The notes under the pieces are model-generated. The model was not told the origin of the DNA. It was given only the letters and a program-made list of their open reading frames with translations, and did no database searches. A stretch of 64,000 nt of DNA, from contig OX393576.1 in the NCBI GenBank assembly GCA_947652605.1, forward strand, positions 58,256,966-58,320,965, read 5' to 3'. Positions 13,028-23,750 of the stretch are shown piece after piece (position 1 is the first letter of the stretch; each line of letters starts with the position of its first letter). This DNA comes from Elmis aenea. Its lineage: Eukaryota; Arthropoda; Insecta; Coleoptera; Elmidae. Both the position numbers and the translations under genes were made by a program.

Positions 13028-15125
13028 CAGGGGCGGACAGGCCCGCCGGGCAACCGGGCAAATGCCCGGTGGGCCGCTGGGTTCAAGGGCCGATGTCGGT
13101 GGCGTTAACACCAAATCATTTTCAAATCTAAATGAATTTTTCTACTACTATAATCAGCTTTATTTTACCAACTTAATAAAAAAATCCCGGGTGTTAGTGT
13201 TTTTTTTAGTGACTGATTACGTCAGCGCATAAATAAAAAACCCTAAGGTGTACGGTCGATGTCTGCTGAGACTGTTGATAGCATTTGGGGAGGCTACAGG
13301 CTACCAATAAGTAGTACCAATACAAGTTTCTTTATTTTTTGTTCAGTGTGAAAATTAAAGACAGATTAATGATTAATTAACCAAGTAAGTTTCGTTGTTA
13401 AATTATAAGTGATATAAGCTGAAGTTAGACTGGACACGTATCACTAAATTTTTTAAAGATTATTGTGTTTGAATAAATTTTGGACATTATACGCATGCAG
13501 CATAAACTGCATTATTATTATATTACACAAAATTTGTATTATTAATATGTACTTAATTAATTAAATGACTGCGAATATACATATATTTACTTGGCTATTT
13601 TTAATCTTCTAATTATTTATAATTAATTATTGAATACATTTGTTTGGATACAAATTTCAATATGTACAGGGTGGCCTATTTTCGATGCCCATGCAGTGTA
13701 TCTCGGTTATTATCCAAGATAGAAAAAAACTAAGTACGTAGTCTCGATTTCTTTTTCGAGAGAAATTCATTACCGTAAACAGGTTTTTGATATCTTTTTA
13801 ATTTTCGAAATATAGCCAAAAACCGATTTTTGGCAATTTTCAAAAATGTTAAATATCTTGCTTAACCGAAAAGATAGAGAAAAACTTTAAAGACATTTTT
13901 GGCATGGTTTTTTGTTCTTAATAAGATGGCGATATTTAATTTGTTTTTAATCATATAAATACCGATATATTACACCCAACTTTCTTATTTTAAATAGCAA
14001 CCATAAGCAAATTATATATTTTTGAAAAGCGCAAATAATAAACTTTCGATTGATGTCAAAGCCAACTATGGTTGCCATTTAATATAAGAAAGGCGTAATA
14101 TATCAATATTTGTATGAACAAAAAAAAAATAACATCGCTATCTTATTAAGGACAAAAAACCATGCAAAAAATGTCCTTAAAGTTTTTCTCGATCTTGTCG
14201 TTTAAGCGAGATATTTAACATTTTTGAAAACACCAAAAATGGTGTTAGATAGGTATATTTCGAGTATGAAAAAAGATATCATAAATGTTAAATATCTCGC
14301 TTAAAGAAAAAGATAGAGAAAAACTTAAAAGATATTTTTTGCATAGTTTATTATCGTTAATAAAATAGCAATGTTCAATTTTTTTAACCCATACAAATAT
14401 TGATATATTACACCTAACTTTCTTATTTTAAATGGCAACCATAGTCGGCTTTGACATCAATCGAAAGCTTATTTTTTGCATTTTTCAAAAATATATAATT
14501 TACCTATGGTTGCTATTTAAAATAAGAACGTTAGGTGTAATATATCAATATTCGTATGGGTATAAAAAAAATCAATAAAGCTATCTTATTAAGGACAAAA
14601 AACGATGCAAAAAATGTCTTAAGTTTTTCTTTATCTTCTCGTTTAAGCGAGATATTTAACATTTTTGAAAAGTGCCAAAAATCGTTTTTTGGCTATACAT
14701 ATATCGAAAATTAAAAGAGATATCAAAAATCTGTTTACGGCAATAAATTTCTCTCGAAAAAGAAATCGAGACTACGTACTTAGTGTTTTTCTATCTTGGA
14801 TAATAACCGAAATACCCTGTATAGGCATCGAAAATAAGCCACCCTGTACAGTCTACAGGTAAAACCTCTAAATTACACTATGGGTGGTTTCGACACCGTT
14901 ATTGTAAGTTGAAAAGCGTAAGTTAGGGTACATTTTTTATATTTGATTTTTTTATGCAAATCCAATAACTTACTGGCAACCTTTAAGCAAATTTAATATC
15001 GAAAACGCGGGGAGGTGCAAAAACAATCAATGCCATAAAAACGATATCGCGAAAGTTTATTTTACCTATGTGGGCCGATTTTGGAGAAATTGCCCGGTCA
15101 GTTTTATGCACCCAGTCCGCCCCTG
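13028..15125. mobile_element. hAT-type element (CAGGGGCGGAC ends), non-autonomous
   Basis: The ends are CAGGGGCGGACAGG and the inverse CCCAGTCCGCCCCTG. They are flanked by a perfect 8-bp target duplication TCTCTGTT at 13020-13027 and 15126-15133. Eight-base duplications and C/TAGGG-like ends are typical of the hAT superfamily. No transposase frame is present; much of the 2.1 kb is the further insertion at 13667-14846. Confidence 0.93.
13667..14846. mobile_element. Innermost CAGGGTG element with about 120-bp terminal inverted repeats
   Basis: The left end TA|CAGGGTGGCCTATTTTCG and the right end are inverted, with the next hundred bases also mirrored: 'ggttattatccaagatag', 'gtacgtagtctcgatttc' and 'gatatc'. 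The interior contains several shorter inverted units ('gcgagatatttaacattttt' and its complement recur around 13850, 14215, 14290 and 14650), so the 1180 bp is built of repeated palindromes. No coding frame. The flanking dinucleotide is TA on both sides. Confidence 0.9.
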
Positions 15126-15270
15126 TCTCTGTTGATTATGTAGCGTGCCATAAAACTTTTTTAGAACATTAAAGCATAACTGAATTGGTCTCAGAAATGG
15201 GAGCAGTTTGTCTAATTTAAACGCCTTTGTAGCTCTTACCGTTATGAGATCTCTTTAGTGGACCACCCTG

Positions 15271-17034
15271 TATATACCCAAAAACTTATAACGTACTCAA
15301 ACAGGACAATTCCGTCAAGTCAGCCCTGCTGGATATTAAAACATGAAGAGATGTTCATCTACTATAAAATATTGGTGGAAAAACGCAACATTTTACGAAA
15401 TCTCGAGCAACATTGCTGTTAAATATTGTCGGTATAGAAACACATTTATTATAAAGTACAGTACTTAAACGCACCATCTGTAGGTGAATTACAACAGTAA
15501 ATTATCGCCATCGTAGCAGAAAAGAAGCAAGTGAGTATCTTCTCTTACTAATCATATTTAACACTTGCAATACTTTATTAGTTTTGAAAAACTGTAATAA
15601 AACTTTAAAAACGCCATTCATTGTTATTTAATTAATGCTTTTTTTGTTTATTGTAAGGGATATTACTTTTTCTTAATCTTCAAAGAGACCAAGTTTTAAA
15701 CATTTTTCCATTTTTGCTAGCAAAACTTTAAAGGATTCTATCGCAGTGACAATAAATTACCAATATTTAAAGTTTTGTTATATTTCAAATTTAATGTGAA
15801 AGTTCTTAAAGCTGCCATGTAAAGCAATAACGAAATAATATACGGATTTACGTGCCCAGGGAGCAAAGAATTATCAGCCATTTGTTTTAAACTATAAACT
15901 TGAGACATGAAACAAGTGCATGTATAATTCTTTTTATTTTAAAATTTTTGCTGAATTCAAGTCCTTAGATCAAACTTAAAAGCGCTCTTAAAATTAATTT
16001 TTAATGTTTTTCTGTGACCAAATGTTCTTTTTTTTTGTAATTTCTTTGAAATTGAAATGGTTATTTGTTCACCTGGCGAACTAGAGAAAGCTTCCTTTAA
16101 TCCTTTTTCTTCTGTTCCATACAAACATTTTTCAAAAATTAATGTAAAATGTACACAAAATTAGGAATTTCACATTTGCGTTTTTGATTGGATTTATGCC
16201 CAAAAAAATCAAACCACTAATCTAGTAATCTGTTAGTAATAGGTGGAAGAATTATTTACCAATTTGTAAGCAAAACCAATTCAACTTTAATGTTGACAGG
16301 TCTCGTTAAAAATAAGATGAGTCGGGAATATATTCCCAAAAATAAAAAACGCTGCAATGGCAGATATTTTAAGTTTACTGCTAAAACAACCAATACACCA
16401 AGTAACATAAATTTATCACTACTGATAAAAGTGACATAATTTTATTGCTGGTGATAAATATTTAAGTTGTATTAACACTTGTTACAAAAAAGGCGTTATT
16501 TTATAACTAGTGATAAAACAGATTACTAAAATGACCCTAAAGACATTCAATTTTGTAACGGTAATAAAAAAAGATAATTTTCATCCCGTAATCTGTTGAC
16601 TAAATCCATGAAAGTAAAAATCAATTTAAGAAGGCCCTCACCAGTTAGTCATAAATTCCAATATTTGGAATTACGTTGAGGTCTAGAATTATAAGTACGA
16701 TTCATACCTTCGAAATGAGTTTTTCATTCAACATAAAAGTGAATAGCATGGCTCTAATAGATATTTCATAGTTCCCCTTTTAATACAAGATTCCGGAAAA
16801 TGCACAAAAGTTTAAATTAAAAAGATGGTAATTATAAACAAACAAGTTTCACGAATTATTTTTAGTTAATAGCATACGAAATACCAAGCGATATTTAATG
16901 TTAAAGAAATAATTTATTCTATTATATTTACAAATTAATAGTTTAAAGACAATGTAGTTTCGATGCCATATAAATTTTAGAAAATAAACTTTATCTTATT
17001 TAAAGCTTTTATGAAATTCCAAGTTTAGTATAAT
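15271..17034. other. AT-rich intergenic DNA, no gene recognised
   Basis: No coding frame with a known motif and no clear repeat boundaries. It ends at the LINE that begins near 17035. Confidence 0.5.
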
Positions 17035-18127
17035 ATGCAACGCTCTACAAAAATCAAATATTTTAAAAAAAAACCTTTTATTTTACATGTTGCCCCACTT
17101 TGCAAAAGCTTCTTGCAGCTAAACATTCTCCCACTATTCCAATTTTGTTTCAAAAGCCATCACGATCAGCTTCAACGAATAGTCGAAACTATCGAGAAGG
17201 AATACGAAAACAAACAACACAACACCTATATTTTTTGACATCGAAAAGGCCTTCGACAAAATATGGATAAAATGTCTTAAATATAAAGTGCTCCAACTTC
17301 AAATACCTGGTTATATAAAAGCAATACTTTACTTATTCCTACAAGACAGGACATTTGCAGTGCGAATTAACGCAGTCACATCGGACACCAAATCCATCTA
17401 CGCTGGCGTACCCCAGGGGAACATCCTGGGTCCCATCTTATTTAACATTTACGCGAAAGACTTTCCAAAAACAAAAAAAAACAGTAGCAATGTACGCAGA
17501 CGATACAGTCATATTTCACAAAACTGGGACCTTAACGAATCTATATCTCAACTGCAACCCGCAATTAACAAAGTAAGCGCCAGGTTAAACAATTGGAATA
17601 TAACACTAAACACCTCCAAATGTGAAGCTAAAACTTTTTATCTCGAAAGAATAAAAAATCCCGTCCAAATCCGTATCAATGATACCAATATTGAATGGAA
17701 ACAAAATAGTGAAGCAGTAAAATATCTAGGCGTATATCTAGATACGCGTCTCACCTGGAAATTTCATATAAACCAAAAGCTTAACATGTGCTATGCAAGA
17801 CTAGAAAAATTATACCTAATTATTAATAGAAAATCACCTTTAAAAATAAACTGCTCCTTGCTTTTTTATAAATCATTTATTAATTCTTCCTCTAGCGACA
17901 TACATACACCTGTGTAATCTGGAGCAATGCATCAAAATCTCATATTAAGAGGATACAAGCACTGTAAAACAAGACCCTACGTATAAATGTAAATGCTCAA
18001 TGATTCGTTCGGAATACACAACTTCATGAAGAATTAAATATACCAACAATCTACGAATATCTACAGTTAACAAAAAAATTCTTACGAAAAATTAATACCT
18101 GTGAGGGCGCTGCTCACTACAACCTAG

Positions 18128-19369
18128 TAGGGTACCTCTATATAACAGGGTATGGCCACGCTTCACAAACCCTCCAAATTTCTAATAGCGGCAATGGGAT
18201 TATATAGCATTTCTTTTAAATATTCAATTTTTAAACGAAATTTTGAGGTAAAAACTCAATTGGCATGCGGAAATAGATGCAATAGTAAGTATAGAAACTA
18301 AAAAGTGAGTAAAATGAAGGGTCAATAATTGTTATTAGCTATTATAATGTTTAAAAAACATATACGGAGCGCGTATTTCCACTGTAGGCATACAACCCAT
18401 GATACACGCAGTTGCAAACAGTTATTTACTTCATTCCTGTTTTAATGACCAATGAGCAACTGAAAAGTATAGATTCGTCAATTTAATTTAATATTTTATT
18501 ACAAAATTACATTATTAATTCCAATCATTGCTATTAAATTGATGTAGACAAATAATTACAATGCACATTTTCTTAAAAATTAAAATAATAATTGTATTTA
18601 ACTTAACTTGTGAAATTTACGTTTGGTAATAACTTACACAAGACACAACTATCATTTATGTATTTTAAAGTCTTGGTTCACACTTAAACACTCTCAACAA
18701 GCAAGAAATAAAATGTGAACATTCGCCTATGCTCTCCATACAAATTATTTAAAATCTGGAGGTCGCAGTCCAGTGGCAAGCGAAGCTCGACCGTATACAG
18801 GGTCCTGCATTAGTACGTCGAGCCCCGCCCGTAGGAGATTTTAAATCACTTTGAAGTTTGGAAAGTTTGGCATTTTTTTGTGAACACCCTGTATCAATAA
18901 ATTTAAATTTTTTACTTTTAAAATGTTGCTCCCTAACCGGACTAACATTATTGTTAAAACTTATTTCTTAACTTCAAGAAACGAGGTCGTTACGATTTTT
19001 TAAAGTTAAGCCTGCTTATGTCAGATTTTTCAGAAAAAAATTAATAAGTTGGCAACACTGTCACAAAATCAAAAAATGAAAAGACATTCATGTAGAGGTT
19101 ATAAAATGACATTCGAAGACCTAAAAATACACAGGGTGTTCCATTAAAAAAAAAAAATTTTTTGCTATAGCGCGAAAATGGAACACCCTGTATAGTTGAA
19201 AATAATTTTACGACGTAGATCTTTTTAAACCAATAATTTTATGCATTTAACTTTTTTTCTATCTCCTACGGGCGGGGCGCTATGAAAGCCCGACGTACTA
19301 ATGCAGAACCCTGTATACAATAGAAACTTGTCCAACGACTGTCCTTACCCTGTTTATAGAGGTACCCTA
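18128..19369. mobile_element. hAT-type element inserted in the LINE, 8-bp duplication
   Basis: The terminal inverted repeats begin TAGGGTACCTCTATA on both ends and are flanked by the 8-bp duplication CAACCTAG (18120-18127 and 19370-19377). TAGGG fits the hAT end consensus (YARNG). Removing one duplication restores the host LINE reading frame 'HYNLGQKNIY'. There is no transposase in the 1242 bp, and another element is nested at 18798-19313. Confidence 0.92.
18798..19313. mobile_element. CAGGGTCC-ended element nested in the hAT copy
   Basis: The left end TA|CAGGGTCCTGCATTAGTACG is mirrored at the right by CGTACTAATGCAGAACCCTG|TA, and the GC-rich 'cccgcccgtaggaga' block is mirrored as 'tctcctacgggcggg'. 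At the centre sits a 59-bp palindrome (19132-19190) with its own CAGGGTGTTCC and GGAACACCCTG ends. Non-coding. Confidence 0.88.
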
Positions 19370-19437
19370 CAACCTAGGGCAAAAAAATATTTATCAAAGG
19401 CTGCATCGCAAACTACCGACGAAGATAATTAACACCT

Positions 19438-20380
19438 AATAATCGTCGTAGTGTTAGTGTGTGAAAACAAATTTTAACACTGCCATAAATATATTTGTTG
19501 AGCTGGCAAATAAATAATAATTTTTAAAAAAACTTCTATTATTTAAAATAAATTATAAATTTTTATAGCTATTTTTCAAGGAAAATTAAAATTTATCGTA
19601 CTTTATTTTATCTTGGACTACTTTAATGTTTTTTTTTGTTAACTTATGTCAATTCAGAGCTTTTTAAAAGACAAAAACAACTCATGTTAGACAAGAAAGA
19701 TTAAATGTAACCATAAAAAAGAACTTTAATTCTTGAAAGATGTGTCCAGATTATATTTTATAAAATGGCAACGCTGCTGTAGATGTCCGTTCTGAGATGA
19801 TTTATGCTTCTTAAACGAACAAAATTGTGAAACCAACTACAGCGATCACTAATACCACATTTTGCTGAGTTACAAATTAATACGTCAGTTTCAGCTGCAA
19901 CGCGTGATTGCAGTTTACTTTTTTTAACTTCCACTGAACTAAATTACACGAACTGAATTACACAAAATTAGGTTTCTGCTGTGTGCACACTACTTAACTA
20001 CTAATGTAAAGATGTCTATCTTATAAAAATAACGATCGAATAAAAATAATACACGTATCTGGGGAGATATACCATAACACAAAATAGATTAATAAATAAA
20101 CCCGACTATACCTAAATAAATAACTAGTTTAGAACGTAACAATGTTTTCAATTTGTTGAAGAAAATTGCAGTTTTCATTTTGTTTGAAAAAAAAATTAAA
20201 AGTTTGATTAAAGATTGCAATATTAATAATACATAGGATAAACTTTAAACATGAATAAAAACCGTTAGAGATAGAAGGATGGCTAATATTGTGCCATAAC
20301 AAAATAAAAAAGTTAACTATCGTCTGCCAAAAACTAAGCAAACAGGATTAATTTTGATAAGACAAGCGATTAAGGACTTC
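19438..20380. other. AT-rich intergenic DNA, no gene recognised
   Basis: Nothing with a recognisable motif. The minus-strand frame at 20129-20341 has no known domain and lies in AT-rich sequence. Confidence 0.5.
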
Positions 20381-20388
20381 GTCTAACC

Positions 20389-20625
20389 CAGTGGTTTCCA
20401 ACCTGTGGGGCGCGCTCCCCTAGGGGGGCGCGAGACTATTGCAAGGGCGGCGCGCAGCTATTACCAACATACTATTTTTGAATACAAACAAACAAAAAGA
20501 ACTTTACTTATACAGAATATGGTATATGGTATTTATGAAATTAGATTGTCACGAAAAGGGAGGGAAGCGCAAAATTTTTTTCATAAAAAAGGGGGGCGGA
20601 GGTATAAAAAGGTTGGAAACCACTG
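20389..20625. mobile_element. Small hAT MITE (CAGTGGTTTCCAACC ends)
   Basis: Both ends carry CAGTGGTTTCCAACCT in opposite orientation. The 8-bp duplication GTCTAACC flanks it (20381-20388 and 20626-20633). The sub-terminal GC-rich block 'ggggcgcgctcccctagggg' forms a hairpin. It is 237 bp and non-coding. Confidence 0.94.
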
Positions 20626-20658
20626 GTCTAACCCATATTTCTAAGATGTACTTTTCAC

Positions 20659-20735
20659 AAGGTGGGCGATATATCGATATATCGATAAATATCGATATAA
20701 TTTTAATATCGATATTTCGATATCGCCCACCCCTA
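20659..20735. mobile_element. 77-bp hAT-like MITE made of ATCGAT repeats
   Basis: It is flanked by near-identical 8-mers CTTTTCAC (20651-20658) and CTTTCCAC (20736-20743). The right end is GGTGGGCGATATCG-like when inverted and ends CCCCTA, fitting hAT TAGGGG ends; the left end has lost a few bases (AAGGTGGGCGATAT). The centre is almost entirely overlapping 'tatcgat' units, which fold back on themselves. Confidence 0.8.
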
Positions 20736-20901
20736 CTTTCCACAATTAGTAGCAAACATAGAAAATAAAACTAAGATTACTAACAAAATCTGCATAAAAA
20801 TTGTTGAGGTTGAGGTCATGTTATGAAACGTGTTTTTTTTGCAAATTACGCGAGGCAAATTTTGCGAATTAGTACAAACCTTAAAACAGGTTTATAATGT
20901 A

Positions 20902-20944
20902 CAGGGTTCTCGTTTTTCGAGGGCCACTATGGGGATCTCGTTAA
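20902..20944 (+). repeat. Left end of a CAGGGTT-type element into which piggyBac inserted
   Basis: TA|CAGGGTTCTCG at 20902 is followed by 'gggccactatggggatctcg', a block also found next to the LINE tail at 25335-25355. The piggyBac copy at 20945 interrupts it at TTAA. Confidence 0.6.
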
Positions 20945-22667
20945 CCCTGCTGCGTTGTTCATTACCGATACACCCATAAGGTGCTCGGGTCTAAAATGAC
21001 CCATAGCTGCTAAAACCATTGTAATACTAATGCAATTTACAAATTAGGTATGTTAACAGGTATCATACTTACTTGTGTATAAAAAGTCATGTAATAAATA
21101 AAAAATATATTTAAAATAATTTTTGGACATTTGCTCCTAATATAAAATAAAAATAAACAATCTTATTTCACACACTGTTTGCAGATTTGCACCAAATGTT
21201 TCTTGCAACAGTATTTTTGACACTTTGTGCACAAATTTGAACTTTTGTTATCTGTTTCTGAACACAAATGGCATCTACCTCTTTTTTTGGCTTGGGTTGT
21301 AATACTCGTAGAAGCTTCATTGTCATCAAGTGTGGGGTGTAGTGCAGATTTGAATTTTTCAATTACGTTTTTTGCTGCCCTGGCTCTCGGAAGATGAGTT
21401 CGCCTTTCAATATGAGTCTTCACCATCGACATCCCGAGATTTTCCAAAAAGAGTCTGCGTCTCCTAGTATCTCTCACTCTCCAGGTATTATTGGCCTGGG
21501 TGTATAAAACATACGCATTGTAGGCAGATATGTCAAGAATATGTAAAATACTATCATTGGCCATCGGTTTGTTTTTCTTTTTGTTGAGTAGCAGGCAACT
21601 GCTTTGTCCATTGTATCAACAGATCCTTTTGTTTGATTGTAAACCAGAATAATTGTAGGCTTTTTACCTGGTCCGTCAGATACTGATTTATCAGAATGTA
21701 ATGTACTTTGTAATACGACGCATTTATTTGATTTTTCCGGTATGTATGCTACCAAAGTTGTATTAGATGTAAACGCAAATTTTGAAGTCATTTTAGGAAC
21801 ATTTTTTGTTTGCAAGAATACTGGTGGAATAGACGGTTTGTTTTTTCGTAGGGTACCAATCATTGTAATATTCCTTTGCAGCAACATTTGTCCAAGTTGA
21901 TGCGATGTAAAAAAATTGTCGCAAGTAAGATTATGTCCTTTCAAACCTTGACATAAGTCAAGTACAACTCTCATTCCCTGATTTATTTCCCTGGGTTCAC
22001 CTGGAGTTTTACCAGTGTAGGGTTGAACATTCTATACATATGACGTTTTATTATCACATAAAACCCAAAATTTAAGTCCATATCGCAGGTTTTTTTGGCA
22101 TATACTGCCTAAATGGGCACCTACCCCTAAATCCCACTAATTGTTCATCAACCGTGACATAAGCATAGGGATTGAACAAATTCGGCAAAATTTCTACCCA
22201 TTTGGTCCAAACATCTCTAATTGGCGCAAATTTATCACCTCTTCTTCTTTCAACTCTGGTTTTCCTATTGTCAAATCTTATAACCCTTGAAATTTTTTTG
22301 AAATATTCCAGTGACATTGTCGCGCGAAAAATGCTTCTTCCTTTTTCTGCGTCCCATAAACTTTCAGTAGATTCATTTTTAGATTTGAAAACACCTGCTA
22401 AAATCAGTAATCCCAAGTAGGCATGTAAATCGTCTGAATCATAGTGTTATTTCATTATAGGACAAAACTGACCCGAACATCCTAGGTGTGAAAATATTTA
22501 TACCATAAAAATCTACATGTTTAAAATGAAGACATAAACGGAAAACGAGAGCTACTAACGTTAAAAACAAAGTCAAGAAACCTCAGATACACCAGATGCC
22601 TGAATAAAATGTTAAGAAGAAATAAGTTTGGCTTTGGGTCAAAAAAGACCCGAACAACGCACGAGGG
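20945..22667 (-). mobile_element. piggyBac element, complete ends, decayed transposase
   Basis: The ends are CCCTGCTGCGTTGTTC at the left and GAACAACGCACGAGGG at the right, inverted partners. They are flanked by TTAA (20941-20944) and a one-base variant ATAA (22668-22671), as expected for piggyBac's TTAA target. Related sub-terminal motifs 'cgggtctaaaatgaccc' and 'gggtcaaaaaagacccg' lie at each end. The minus strand carries the transposase remnant (separate entry). At 1723 bp it has lost the N-terminal coding region. Confidence 0.95.
21165..22437 (-). pseudogene. piggyBac transposase, N-terminally deleted, two frameshifts and one stop
   Basis: The chain reads from 22437 to 21165. The first segment (22437-22085) contains 'LHAYLGLLILAGV' and 'VDEQLVGFRGRCPFRQYMP', classic piggyBac landmarks. 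The next (about 22078-21550) contains 'LTCDNFFTSHQLG' with the first catalytic Asp, 'HSDKSVSDGPGKKP' around the second, and 'GSVDTMDKAVACYSTKRKTN' with the third, so the DDD triad survives. The last (about 21545-21165) ends in a cysteine-rich zinc-finger-like tail (CHLC, CTKC, CCKKH, CKQC). Frames shift at 'PKKPA' (about 2 nt missing) and after 'RWPMIVFY' (1 nt missing), and a TAG interrupts 'TSYV*NVQPY'. The usual N-terminal 130-150 residues are absent, as only about 230 bp separate this from the right end. Confidence 0.93.
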
Positions 22668-22671
22668 ATAA

Positions 22672-22905
22672 CGGTATTTTTATTAATATTGCCGCGGCGT
22701 TGGTTCCCTTTCGGGTTCCTATACTGCGACCTATTGGTCTATTGTACCCTCTGGTGATGGCCCCTTAAAAAAGTCCGGTGTTTTTGAAAAACTCCAGGAT
22801 TTTCTTTAAGGGTGTTTTTCTTAATCCTTCTTAGTTGGCTTTTCCCATCCCTAGAAATCTACGCCGATAGGGTGTGAATCCTTTACACTGGCATATTACG
22901 ACTTC
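22672..22905 (-). pseudogene. 3' fragment of an RNase-H-type LINE
   Basis: This closely matches 25358-25585 in the same orientation. On the minus strand it encodes the extreme C-terminus seen better there ('TPYRRRFLG'-like, then 'KNTGLF'). It directly abuts the piggyBac right end and the shared block 'cggtatttttatta'. Only about 230 bp remains. Confidence 0.75.
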
Positions 22906-23095
22906 GGTTAAATTGGGGCAAAGTTGTATATTCAGATGATTAATAATTTGATGCAAACAAAACTTATCTAGCTCTTTTAGTTTTTGAGATATAGGGGAAA
23001 AAGTAAAAAAGTGGATTTTTGTTTTTTGCCCGTAACTTTTTCATTTGATGTCAAATTTCATTTTTGTAAAAACATTTTCATGGCCACTTAATGCA
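22906..23095. repeat. Fragment related to the 3185-3915 palindromic family
   Basis: It contains 'acttcggttaaattggggcaaagttg', which resembles the arms of the element at 3185-3915 ('gaagttggttaaattaggttaaagttgcg'). Boundaries are not clear. A lysine-rich minus-strand frame at 23088-23384 follows, with no domain I recognise. Confidence 0.45.
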
Positions 23096-23442
23096 AGGAA
23101 TCAAATTCTCCAATTATATTTCCCTTGCGACGTTTCGTTTTTTTAAAACCATCATCAGGTAAATTTTTTCTTATGAACGCTATATCTGATTTTAACGCCA
23201 ATTTGTAGAGTATTTTATTCTGAATTCGACGATGTATAACAGTTGGCACTTTTTTGAAACAATTGTTGTTAAAAATGGCAAAAACAAATCTTTTATTTAA
23301 AACAAATCCTAATCGGCATGGTAAATAATTGTCTTTGTCCCTTTTTCCTTGGAAGCAGTAGAGTAAACCGTATAACAGCTGCATGGCTCATTATGGAACC
23401 GAAAAATAACTAAAAATACGAAAGTTAAAATCTACAAAACAA

Positions 23443-23750
23443 TAACATGAACGGGCACATACAAAAAACGAATAAAGACAGATGGCCCAAAGTAAAGGAA
23501 ACGGGTGCTGCCATGTTCAAGAAGAAAAGGCCGACTAAAATGAATTGAGATCACGAAGTAACAGAAGCAACGGCTGCTAGACGCCTTAGTGAAGATGATT
23601 GAAAACAAAAAGAGACTTACCAAAAAGAAATTGGGATCACGAAGTAACATAAGCAACGTCTGCAAAAGGCTTAAGTAAAGATGATTGAATAGACAGGCTA
23701 AGATGGAAACTAGGAAGCAAAAGACGGCGACAGCCATAATCTAATTTTGA
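23443..23750 (+). pseudogene. C-terminal tail of an RTE-like LINE, with an internal 80-90 bp duplication
   Basis: The + strand translation contains 'GHIQKTNKDRWPK', 'KKKRPTKMN*DHEVTEA' and 'AARRLSEDD*', the typical tail of RTE-type endonuclease-reverse transcriptases (usually GHVxR, RGRPKxxW, AxxRxxWR). Two Trp codons are now TGA. The block beginning 'gatcacgaagtaaca' at 23551 recurs about 86 bp later at 23637 and leads to 'DRLRWKLGSKRRRQP*', the natural C-terminus. The duplication is therefore within the coding tail. Confidence 0.8.

Larger units (their letters stand above)
11874..15270. mobile_element. Outer element of a three-level transposon nest (GGTGGTCCAC family)
   Basis: The left end 'gggggtccacatagaag' and the right end 'gtggaccaccctg|ta' are inverted partners. 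They are followed inward by 'aaacggtaagagct', 'gatgctttaatg' and 'tccatgg' on the left and by their complements on the right (15134-15250). Other copies are at 25329-27045 and 50044-51016. The interior is AT-rich without a transposase. A hAT element has inserted at 13028-15125, so the original element was about 1.3 kb. Confidence 0.75.
17035..19437 (+). pseudogene. Jockey-like LINE ORF2 reverse transcriptase, interrupted and frameshifted
   Basis: The order of reverse-transcriptase motifs is clear. 'FKSHHDQLQRIVETI' is at 17150-17200. The first catalytic aspartate motif 'FDIEKAFDKIW' is at about 17237-17269. 'AGVPQGNILGP' is at about 17402-17433, 'MYADDTVIF' at about 17490-17517 in a shifted frame, 'YLGVYLDTRLTW' at 17722-17757, and the LINE thumb motif 'FVRNTQLHEEL' near 18005. 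The final codons run into a hAT element (18128-19369) and resume exactly after its target duplication with 'GQKNIYQRLHRKLP' and a stop near 19430. There are frameshifts at 17220-17240 and around the YADD motif, so the enzyme cannot be made. The 5' part (endonuclease and ORF1) is absent. Clade placement as jockey-like rests on motif style only. Confidence 0.88.

Noticed and set aside
12804..13232. A 142-codon plus-strand frame
   Set aside because: It crosses the boundary between the outer palindromic element and the hAT insertion at 13028, so it cannot be an old gene.
22172..22420. Plus-strand frame over the piggyBac
   Set aside because: Antisense shadow of the transposase, which has the diagnostic motifs on the minus strand.
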